Assembly: GCA_024226335.1 (NCBI GenBank)
Contig: JAAELY010000249.1
Location: 22,730-86,729 of the forward strand
Length of the DNA stretch: 64,000 nt
Source: a bacterium
GTDB lineage: Bacteria > Myxococcota_A > UBA9160 > SZUA-336
Reading direction: 5' to 3'
Position numbers and translations under genes: made by a program. Positions within the stretch are counted from its first letter, which is position 1. Every line of letters starts with the position of its first letter. The notes beneath the pieces are model-generated. The model saw only the letters and a program-made list of their open reading frames with translations, made no database searches and had not been told where the DNA came from. Shown one piece after another: positions 35,428 to 42,548 of the stretch.

Positions 35428-36042
35428 ATGGAAAACACCTTCGATCGCATCCAACTCATCGGCCTGGCCGCCTTCGTGACGCTCTTCGTGGGCCGCAGCA
35501 TCTACATGTGGCGCGTGCGCGGCATCAATCCGATCCGGCTGTCTCGGGGCAAACCGCTCGCCGAAGCACTGATCGAAGCTTGTCTGGTCATCGTGCTGCC
35601 GATCTGGCTCTACGAAATTTTCGCCTTCGCCTGGCCGCTGCCCTGGCACGTCTTTCCCGAGCCTCTGAACGTACTCGTCATTGACAACACACCGGCCCGC
35701 GTCGTGGGTTGCGTCTTGATCGCATCGGGCATCGCGCTGTTTGCAGCGGCACTCCTTTCTTTTGGGGACTCCTGGCGCGTGGGAATCGATCAGGAAACTC
35801 CGGGCGGACTGGTGACGGGCGGAGTCTTCGCTTTCACGCGAAACCCGATCTTCGTGTTCATGGACGTCTACGCGCTCGGCAGTTTCCTGGTTAGCGGACG
35901 TCTCTTGTTCGGCCTCTTCACTGTCCTGACCGTCGTTATCATCCATCAGCAGATTCGCAGAGAAGAGGCGTTTCTCGCAAGCTGCCACGGCGAGGCGTAC
36001 AGCGGTTACCGGGACTGCACTCCGCGCTATCTCTTCTGGTGA
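35428..36042 (+). CDS. Isoprenylcysteine carboxyl methyltransferase-like membrane protein
   Basis: A 204-residue integral membrane protein with about five hydrophobic helices. The C-terminal half carries the ICMT/PEMT signature: GGVFAFTRNPIF, then the paired acids in RREEAFLASCHGEAYSGY and the terminal RYLFW. Such enzymes use S-adenosylmethionine to methylate lipids or lipid-like carboxylates. The 198 bases upstream (35230-35427) contain no gene that I can recognise. The substrate is unknown, since bacteria of this type lack prenylated CaaX proteins. Confidence 0.85.
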   Translation: MENTFDRIQLIGLAAFVTLFVGRSIYMWRVRGINPIRLSRGKPLAEALIEACLVIVLPIWLYEIFAFAWPLPWHVFPEPLNVLVIDNTPARVVGCVLIASGIALFAAALLSFGDSWRVGIDQETPGGLVTGGVFAFTRNPIFVFMDVYALGSFLVSGRLLFGLFTVLTVVIIHQQIRREEAFLASCHGEAYSGYRDCTPRYLFW

Positions 36043-36058
36043 AACTCTCGGCGGAGCG

Positions 36059-36961
36059 TTAGGCGCGGTTTTCAGCGGCCGTCTTTGAACCCGGTGGCGG
36101 AGGAGTCTTTTCGTCGGCGGGCAGCTGACTGACGATTTCCTCGCTCATCCCCACCTCTTCGATCAAGAACGCCTTGCGCATCTTCTCATCCGCCGGGTCT
36201 CGCGTCATCGTTCCGTCGTTCTCGAGCAGGACACGACTTCCGAAGGTGATCGCTTCGGAACGATCCGGTCGTGCAACTCGCGCGTAAACTTGATAATTGA
36301 ACGGACTCCAGCCGCGAGTGTCTTCATGTCTCGAGCGGCAATCCGCGGCCGTTGCGTCGAGTCGGTCGAGTCGGCATCGAAGGGGCTGATCGAGGTGAAG
36401 TGGGCTGAAGCTGACCGTCCAGCCGGGACCCATCGGCTGGCATTCCGCCCCCCGCGCGTCGTGTGCGACCGACGTCGGTTCCGCGCTCAATCGCAGGGGT
36501 TTGTGAAGCTTCATCGTCGGATCGACCAGAAAGTTGCCTTCTTCGAGTTCGACCGTGACGCTGCCGTGATTGGGCGGAGCATCCGCCGGTCCGACGAGCA
36601 TCGTGGAGAGCACGCGACTGGCCCGGAAGTCGAGGCTGCGAAGAAGCGCGTGGAATCCTCCCGAAATCGCCCAGCAGGTTCCCCCCGTGCCATCCCGCAC
36701 CCAGCCCTCCAGAAATTCCGCCGGGTCATCGCCCGGAAGAGGGCCCGACCCGCCCCGAGCCAGGTAGATGCGCTTGCGCACATTGTCGAAGGGAACCGCG
36801 CAGCTAAATGCCTCGTAGAGTCGCGCCAGGCCGTCCGCATTCGCCACCGGGGGGCGCGGAAGACCGATCTTCGCGAGTACGCGTTCGCTGAGATCGGGAT
36901 GGAGTTTCGTGTCGGGCAAATGCGTCCTCCGCCCGCGGGGGCCAGGCTCGGATACTGACAT
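36059..36961 (-). CDS. Arylamine N-acetyltransferase family protein
   Basis: A 300-residue protein with the NAT Cys-His-Asp triad visible as Cys96 (GTGGTCWAIS), His132 (NHGSV) and Asp147 (FLVDPTM), and the family PFDN block at 57-60. The usual RGGxCFEQN around the cysteine is changed to GTGGTCWAISG, so acyl-CoA or acceptor specificity may differ. The start region overlaps no other gene and is 107 bases from the divergent split-barrel gene. It could acetylate arylamines, or act in amide-bond formation like the RifF branch. Confidence 0.82.
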   Translation of the reverse strand: MSVSEPGPRGRRTHLPDTKLHPDLSERVLAKIGLPRPPVANADGLARLYEAFSCAVPFDNVRKRIYLARGGSGPLPGDDPAEFLEGWVRDGTGGTCWAISGGFHALLRSLDFRASRVLSTMLVGPADAPPNHGSVTVELEEGNFLVDPTMKLHKPLRLSAEPTSVAHDARGAECQPMGPGWTVSFSPLHLDQPLRCRLDRLDATAADCRSRHEDTRGWSPFNYQVYARVARPDRSEAITFGSRVLLENDGTMTRDPADEKMRKAFLIEEVGMSEEIVSQLPADEKTPPPPGSKTAAENRA

Positions 36962-37067
36962 AGGATCAGCCTCAGGTGGCGAGCAGCATCATCCCCCCTG
37001 CCACAGCCCGAAGTGCCATACTGCTTTCGTTGCCACGAAATGTCTCTGGCATAGAGGAGAAGAGCTC

Positions 37068-37451
37068 ATGGGAAAGATCACCGAGGAACACCGGACACTG
37101 ATCGAGGAAGTAGGCCTGTGTTTTGTCGCATCGGCCTCCGCTGACGGCACGCCAAACGTCAGTCCGAAAGGCTCGATCGCCGTACTCGACGACGATCACC
37201 TGGTATTTGCGGAAATCATGAGCCCGCACACCCGGCAGAATCTCCAGGAGAATTCCAAGATCTCGGTGTGCGTGTGCAAGCCGGAGACGTTCAAGGCTTT
37301 TCAGTTCAAGGGCACCGCAGAGCTGACCTCCGACGGCGCCGTATTCGACATGTTGGTCCAGACGATCAAAGAGAAGAAGCTGCCCGTCCCCCCGCCCAAG
37401 CACGCCGTGACGATCAAAGTCGAAGAAGTTCGCGCACTGGGTGAGAGCTGA
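37068..37451 (+). CDS. Pyridoxamine 5'-phosphate oxidase-like split-barrel flavoprotein
   Basis: A 127-residue FMN-binding split-barrel protein with ITEEHRTLIEEVGLCFVASA at its start, DGTPNVSPKGSIAVLDDDHL and FAEIMSPHTRQNL, as in small PPOX-family proteins. The ATG at 37068 is preceded by GAGGAG and gives the normal length; the open frame extends upstream but overlaps the NAT promoter. It lies 55 bases before the QueG-like Fe-S gene on the same strand, so the two may form a redox operon. No substrate can be named. Confidence 0.87.
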   Translation: MGKITEEHRTLIEEVGLCFVASASADGTPNVSPKGSIAVLDDDHLVFAEIMSPHTRQNLQENSKISVCVCKPETFKAFQFKGTAELTSDGAVFDMLVQTIKEKKLPVPPPKHAVTIKVEEVRALGES

Positions 37452-37506
37452 GTCGAAAGAGTTCCCGATCGACAACAACCCCCGGGAAGTGTGAGGAGTG
37501 TCCGAC

Positions 37507-38562
37507 GTGGATAGCCCGAAAGAACTCACGGAATTCGCGCTCGAGTTCGTGAAAACCTATGGCGCCGTCGCCGCAGGAGTGTCGACGTTGGAGACGCTCG
37601 CCGGAGGCCCGCCTTCTGCCGATCTGGAGCACGTGCTCGAAGGGGCCAGGTCCGCAGTCACGTTTGCGTTGCCGCTCGACCAGGAGAAGATCCTCACCTA
37701 CCTGGCCAAACAGGATCACGCCTCTCACCAGGCCGACAACCTCAGGACGACCAACCTGGTCACAGGGATTGCCACCAATCTGGCTTCCTACTGGACTCAA
37801 CACGGAATTCCGTCCTACGGGGTCGACGCCAATTTCGTCTTTCGTCAAGACACGCCCAGGGGCATGATGGACTTCATGCCCGACATCTCCCACCGCTATC
37901 TCGCGGCCCGTTCGGGTGTTGGCTGGTTCGGCTTTTCGGGGAATATCATCACCGAGGAGAACGGCGCGGCGGTCCTGCTGGGCACGACGGTCACGACGGC
38001 TGAACTCGAGCCGACCGAACCGCTTGCGGCCGAGGACAAGTACTGCGACGACTGCCAGCTCTGCCTGGCGAGTTGCAATTCCGGGATGTTCGACAAGACC
38101 GAGAAGACGACGGTTACAATGGGGGATCGGGACTTCTGTTATTCCAAGCGGAAGAGTTATCACCGTTGCGACCTGGTCTGCGGAGGCTTCACCGGGTTGT
38201 CGAAGAACGGAAAATGGTCCACGTGGTCTCCGGGACGTTTCGATATTCCCGAGAGCGACGAGGAGTTCCTGCCCGCCCTCGCCGGAGCGATCATGGCTTC
38301 GTCGCCGCGACCCGAGATCGAGGGCGGTTTCTTCCACCCGGGAATGGGATCCGCGCGCAAGCTCAACCTGACCTGTGGAAACTGCCAGCTTCTGTGCCAT
38401 CCGGATCGCGACGAACGCAAGAGGCGTTACAAGCTGCTGACCAAGAGTGGTGTCGTCGTCCAGAACGAAGACGGTTCCCTGGAGGCTGTCTCCCCGGCGA
38501 GAGCGAAGAAGCACCTGGCCGAGATGAGCCCCGAGCGGAGAGCGACCTATCAGAAGGACTGA
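37507..38562 (+). CDS. QueG-like 4Fe-4S protein
   Basis: A 351-residue protein related to the iron-sulfur part of epoxyqueuosine reductases and reductive dehalogenases. It has a first ferredoxin motif CDDCQLCLASC, two further cysteines in HRCDLVCGG, and CGNCQLLCHP near the C terminus, enough for two 4Fe-4S clusters. The N-terminal domain has ARSGVGWFGFSGNIITE, as in QueG (aGlGwxGkNxxxi). GTG 37507 is preferred because AGGAG is eight bases upstream; GTG 37498 leaves no spacing. Without a partner tRNA-modification gene, a different reductase function is likely. Confidence 0.8.
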   Translation: MDSPKELTEFALEFVKTYGAVAAGVSTLETLAGGPPSADLEHVLEGARSAVTFALPLDQEKILTYLAKQDHASHQADNLRTTNLVTGIATNLASYWTQHGIPSYGVDANFVFRQDTPRGMMDFMPDISHRYLAARSGVGWFGFSGNIITEENGAAVLLGTTVTTAELEPTEPLAAEDKYCDDCQLCLASCNSGMFDKTEKTTVTMGDRDFCYSKRKSYHRCDLVCGGFTGLSKNGKWSTWSPGRFDIPESDEEFLPALAGAIMASSPRPEIEGGFFHPGMGSARKLNLTCGNCQLLCHPDRDERKRRYKLLTKSGVVVQNEDGSLEAVSPARAKKHLAEMSPERRATYQKD

Positions 38563-38640
38563 CGCGTGCGATTGCGATCGCCCTGCGGAAGACCTTCGAC
38601 TGGATCAATGAAATGGGGTAGCTGCGCCCGGGCGCTCGCT

Positions 38641-40026
38641 CTATCTCGGGAGAAGTCGCCGAGTGAGCCCGAGCACGAGCACCAATCCGAGAGCACCGAT
38701 CAGAAGCAGGGTTTCCCAGCGGCCCGAGAACAACGGTACGGACACGGCAGCCGAGCGAACCAGCAAGACGTAGTTGTCGATGCTGATCAGATCGAGCTGC
38801 GGACCAAAGAAGTCGCCGGAGGAATGCGTCCCTTCCGCCTTGGGATCGGTTCGCTGGGCACCGGCGCCGTGAACATCCAGAACACTCCCGAACGGATTGC
38901 CCAGCGCCTCGAAGAAGGAGACGTAGACGGCACCGGTACTGCTTGGACTTCCCCCGGTGTCGAGTTCTACAAAGGTCGTACCGGTCCAGTGGAATCCGTA
39001 GTCGCCATTCGGATCGTAGGCGGCGGCCGTCTGGTCCGTCGCGGTGAGCAGGAATAACGAGTCGATCGCGGGACTCGAGGTCGCGTCGGGCGAACGGGAA
39101 TAGTCGATCAGGCCTTGAAGTTCCTTGGCGTTGGGCAGGCGCCAGTCGCTGTAGCCGAGGTAGTTCGCGGAGTTCTTCGTCTGCGCGTAGGCCAGAGCGG
39201 CTTCCCAATTCATGCGCACGGAACTATCGGCCTGTGTCCACATCAGGTTCGTAGCACCATCCGTGAGAGTTCCATCGGCGTTGTCCTGGAGGTCGTTGAC
39301 GCCGTAGGCAGTACTTCCAGCCACGAACATGGCGTAATACTCTTTATCCGCTCCACCGGGCCCCGGCTCCTGAAGCGGGTAGCCCTTGATACGGCCGTCG
39401 GCGAAGTTGACGCCCATGAAGCTCGAGTCGGCGACCATCGTCGTGCTGGTGTAGTCGGTACTCGTCCAGACCTGCATGTCGATGATCCGGTCTCCGGCGC
39501 TGATATCTCCCCAGTCGAAGTCGAAGACGGAACCGTCCAGGAAGAACTCTGCCCCGGTTCCAGTGGTTGCAAGAGGCTGGGGCTGAATTCCGCTGAACTG
39601 GATGAGCGAGTACAACTCCTTGACGGTCGGCACGCGCCAATCGCTTCGGCCACCGTAGACGGCGCTATTGAGCTGCGAAACCTTGGTCGTGAGGTCGGTT
39701 CGCAAGAACTTATCGTCCGCGTCGATACCTGAGACGCCATCCCAATCGATGCTCTGTGTCCAGTACAGACCGGTCACGTCGTCCTGAATCACTTCACCCG
39801 CGGATATCACCGTGTAGCTGGGCTGATTGCCGCTGTTCTGCGCATCCTGCCCGTAGAACGCTTCGCTCGAGGTCGCCGGTGCAGAGATCACATTGCCCAG
39901 ATCGTCGTAATAGGTCGTCTGCCCGGTATCGACGATCGCAAAAGTCTGTGCCTCGGCAGAGGACGAAACGAAAATCAACGACAACAGAACGAGCCAGAGT
40001 AGTCCAGCGCGTTGCGCAGGTAGCAT
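38641..40026 (-). CDS. Exported protein with two DUF1566 (Lcl-type) domains and a C-terminal membrane tail
   Basis: A 461-residue protein with signal peptide (about 1-26, LLSLIFVSSSAEA). Two copies of a C-type-lectin-like DUF1566 unit follow: GLYWTQ ... SDWRVPTVKELYSLI (about 80-150) and NLMWTQ ... SDWRLPNAKELQGLI (about 260-330). The C terminus is a short VPLFSGRWE motif, a hydrophobic helix and RRLLPR, the layout of protein-sorting tails such as IPTL-CTERM. The start ATG 40026 has GGAG six bases upstream. It probably stays on the cell surface. The ligand is unknown. Confidence 0.8.
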   Translation of the reverse strand: MLPAQRAGLLWLVLLSLIFVSSSAEAQTFAIVDTGQTTYYDDLGNVISAPATSSEAFYGQDAQNSGNQPSYTVISAGEVIQDDVTGLYWTQSIDWDGVSGIDADDKFLRTDLTTKVSQLNSAVYGGRSDWRVPTVKELYSLIQFSGIQPQPLATTGTGAEFFLDGSVFDFDWGDISAGDRIIDMQVWTSTDYTSTTMVADSSFMGVNFADGRIKGYPLQEPGPGGADKEYYAMFVAGSTAYGVNDLQDNADGTLTDGATNLMWTQADSSVRMNWEAALAYAQTKNSANYLGYSDWRLPNAKELQGLIDYSRSPDATSSPAIDSLFLLTATDQTAAAYDPNGDYGFHWTGTTFVELDTGGSPSSTGAVYVSFFEALGNPFGSVLDVHGAGAQRTDPKAEGTHSSGDFFGPQLDLISIDNYVLLVRSAAVSVPLFSGRWETLLLIGALGLVLVLGLTRRLLPR

Positions 40027-40188
40027 GGGTATCTCCAAGAGTTTCAACGCTCTCCCGTCGAAACGGGCCTTCCAAGAGCAAGCGCTAGTCGCTCGCATTA
40101 TCTCAGCTGGTCGCGCGCCAATCAATCACCGGTTGGCGTGGCGGATAGAGCGTCTGGAAACGACTGCGACGGGTTCCGGGCTCCGTTC

Positions 40189-41337
40189 TCAGTCCCGCTG
40201 GAGCACGTGCACGACGCAGACGGCGCCGATGCCGACCATGTGTGCCAGGCCAGTGCGCGCTTCGGGCTGTTGCCGCGGCCCTGCTTCGCCGCGCAACTGG
40301 CGCGTCAGTTCGCAGATCTGACCGGCCCCCGTCGGTCCAATCGGGTGGCCCATGCTGAGCAGTCCGCCTGATGCACTCACGGCGCAGCGGCCGCCGATTG
40401 CGGTATCGCCGTTCGCGAGCATGGCCGCGCCCTCGCCCTCGCCACACAGTCCCATCGCTTCGACGTAAAGCAGTTCCTCGACGGCGAAGGCGTCGTGGCA
40501 CTCGATCAGGTCCAGGTCCTGTGGACCGACTCCCGCCTGCTCGTACGCGAGTGAGGTGGTTTCGCTCGTGAGTTCGGCATCGAAGTTCTTGGCACCGGGA
40601 TACACGCTCTCGGTGCGTGTGACCGACGCCAACACACGCGGTGCGCGCGACGCCGCGAGGCCCAGGCGGCGGATCGCGTCGTCTGAGGCCACGATCACCG
40701 CCGCTGCTCCTTCTCCGATCGGGCAACACTGCAATCGCGTCAGTGTTCCCGAGATCTGCGGCGGAGCCAGCACTTCTTCGAGGCTGCGTACCTTCTGGCG
40801 TTGCGCGTAGGGATTGGCCGCACCGTTGCGACTGTTCTTGACGGCCACCTGCGCGACCTGTTCGGGTCGAACGCCGTAACGGTGCATGTACTCGTTGCTG
40901 AGCAACGCGAAATGCGTGAACGGAGCGACGCGTGCGCCGACCAGATCGCGGATGCCCGCCTTGGCACCCGCAATGGCCATGGGTCCCGGCTTGTCCACAC
41001 CCATGGCGAGCGCGACATCGGAGATCCCGCTGGCGACTTCGAGGCAGGCCTGGGCAAAGGCCGTCGAACCAGATGCCGAGGCATTCTCGACTTGCGCCAT
41101 GGGAATACCCGTTGCGCCCAGGTGTCGCAGCATGGGGCGCGTAGGAGCCATTCCGAGCATGGCCGTTCCGTTGTAGACCGACTCGACGTCGCGCCACTGG
41201 AGTCCCGCGTCGGCGAGCGCTTCGCGCACTGCGGTCAAGCCGAGCGTCACGTAGGGCGTATCGCCGGCGCGCTGGTAGCGGTGCAGGCCGATGCCGACCA
41301 CGCGCACGGGGCGCAATTCGCGTAGCGTCCGGGCCAT
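40189..41337 (-). CDS. Thiolase-family (SCP2/lipid-transfer type) acetyl-CoA acyltransferase
   Basis: A 382-residue thiolase of the nonspecific lipid-transfer group. It has VENASASGSTAFAQA near residue 90 (the nucleophile position, with Ser in place of Cys in this loop), IECHDAFAVEELLYVEAMG and SASGGLLSMGHPIGPTGAGQ. The start ATG 41337 shares one base with the OB-fold gene stop (TGATG), so the two are coupled. Such thiolase/DUF35 pairs act in retro-aldol or thiolytic steps of sterol side-chain or branched acyl-CoA breakdown. The missing nucleophilic Cys in the usual loop favours an aldolase-type role. Confidence 0.86.
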   Translation of the reverse strand: MARTLRELRPVRVVGIGLHRYQRAGDTPYVTLGLTAVREALADAGLQWRDVESVYNGTAMLGMAPTRPMLRHLGATGIPMAQVENASASGSTAFAQACLEVASGISDVALAMGVDKPGPMAIAGAKAGIRDLVGARVAPFTHFALLSNEYMHRYGVRPEQVAQVAVKNSRNGAANPYAQRQKVRSLEEVLAPPQISGTLTRLQCCPIGEGAAAVIVASDDAIRRLGLAASRAPRVLASVTRTESVYPGAKNFDAELTSETTSLAYEQAGVGPQDLDLIECHDAFAVEELLYVEAMGLCGEGEGAAMLANGDTAIGGRCAVSASGGLLSMGHPIGPTGAGQICELTRQLRGEAGPRQQPEARTGLAHMVGIGAVCVVHVLQRD

Positions 41338-41792
41338 CAGGCTTCCCCCCGCACGCGCGAGTCTTCTGCGGACCCGGAGCTGTGAGGAATGAAACGCAGT
41401 TCGACGGTCTCGGTGCCTTCGTCGTCGCTGCCCTGCGAAACCAGTACCGAGCTGACCCGGTCGCCGATGGCCAGCCCATCGTCGGTCGGACACGTGAGCG
41501 TCGCGCGCACCGCCGGACCGTCGTCGAGCACGATCACCCCAACCGTGAAAGGCGCTTCGATTCCCCCTCCCATGTGCAGGTGCACCGTGGCAAACGCGGC
41601 GAGTTCACCGGCGCCGGCCAGTTCCCGTTTCTCGAGCGCTTCGGGCTGGGCGCCGCAGGCTTCGCATCCATAGGGATTGGGAGGAAAGGCCAGGTGTCCG
41701 CAGCCGGTGCAGTGCTGTCCAATCAACGCGGGCTGTTCGCCGCTCGCGCGATAAAGACCGGGATGGGCGACCTGTCGTTCCAGTTCCGGCAT
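41337..41792 (-). CDS. DUF35 OB-fold and zinc-ribbon protein, thiolase partner
   Basis: A 151-residue acyl-CoA-associated OB-fold protein. A rubredoxin-like zinc ribbon, HCTGCGHLAFPP ... GCEACG, lies at residues 25-50. The OB fold follows with AGAGELAAFATVH, FTVGVIVLDDGP and LAIGDRVSSVL. ATG 41792 is the start, with AGGAGG just upstream. In characterised systems DUF35 proteins bind a thiolase-fold partner and are needed for its activity; here the partner is the overlapping downstream gene. Confidence 0.88.
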   Translation of the reverse strand: MPELERQVAHPGLYRASGEQPALIGQHCTGCGHLAFPPNPYGCEACGAQPEALEKRELAGAGELAAFATVHLHMGGGIEAPFTVGVIVLDDGPAVRATLTCPTDDGLAIGDRVSSVLVSQGSDDEGTETVELRFIPHSSGSAEDSRVRGEA

Positions 41793-41805
41793 GGCTCCTC
41801 CTCTG

Positions 41806-41827
41806 CGCCTGCGGGGCTCCGCAGGCG
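41806..41827. promoter_or_regulatory. Perfect 9-bp inverted repeat upstream of the OB-fold gene
   Basis: Arms CGCCTGCGG and CCGCAGGCG surround the loop GGCT. On the minus strand it would form a stable RNA hairpin 14 bases before the OB-fold start, next to the Shine-Dalgarno sequence. Alternatively it is an operator in the TetR/OB-fold divergent region. Its role is not known. Confidence 0.5.
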
Positions 41828-41912
41828 TTCGGTCGTTCTCGCACGTTCTGGATGAGTTGGCCAATCATACGTTTAACTTGCTATACGATCAACAACTATC
41901 TAGAGTAATCCT

Positions 41913-42536
41913 ATGGCCGAAAAGCAAAGAACCCAGAGCGAGCGACGGGCGCTTTCGGAGCGGCGTCTGCTCGAAGCTGCGGAACAGCTGATCGCTGAAA
42001 AGGGTTCGAGCCGCACCACACTGGCCGAGATCGGTGAGCGCGCGGGTTACAGCCGAGGCCTGGCGAACCAGCGCTTTGGCTCGAAGCGCGAACTGGTCGA
42101 TGCGCTTGCTCGGCGCCTCCAGAGGCGCTTGTTCGAGGAGACGCTCTTGCCCGCCCTGGCCGGTGAGAGCGGACTCGCTGCCCTGCTGCTCATCGTCGAT
42201 GTCTGTCTGGGCGCGCTCGAGACTGAAGGTGAGACCGCCCGCGCCTTCTACGTGTTGATGGGCGAATCGCTCGGCCCGGTGCCGGAGATTCGCGATATGG
42301 TGGCCGCGGCAAACCGCGAGTTCCGCGCCCACGTCGAGCGCGAGATCAAGCTAGGCATCGAGGCGCATGAGATCCGGCCCGACATTGACGTGGCGGCACA
42401 GACCGGGCTCATCGTCGGTGCGCTGCGCGGAATCGTTATGCAGTGGCTCGTCGATCCGGACTCCGTCGACCTCACGAGCTTGCGCCTGGAATTGCACCGG
42501 TCGCTTGGGCGTACACTGGGCGTGCACCCTGGTTGA
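41913..42536 (+). CDS. TetR-family transcriptional regulator
   Basis: A 207-residue repressor with an N-terminal helix-turn-helix (ERRLLEAAEQLIAEKG, TTLAEIGERAGYSRGLANQRFGSKREL) and a variable ligand-binding C-terminal domain. It is the first gene of the plus-strand acyl-CoA cluster, 12 bases before the CoA-transferase gene, and is divergent from the thiolase pair. It probably controls both directions in response to an acyl-CoA. The 120-base promoter region is AT-rich near 41870-41910. Confidence 0.9.
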   Translation: MAEKQRTQSERRALSERRLLEAAEQLIAEKGSSRTTLAEIGERAGYSRGLANQRFGSKRELVDALARRLQRRLFEETLLPALAGESGLAALLLIVDVCLGALETEGETARAFYVLMGESLGPVPEIRDMVAAANREFRAHVEREIKLGIEAHEIRPDIDVAAQTGLIVGALRGIVMQWLVDPDSVDLTSLRLELHRSLGRTLGVHPG

Positions 42537-42548
42537 GGAGGACCCGCA

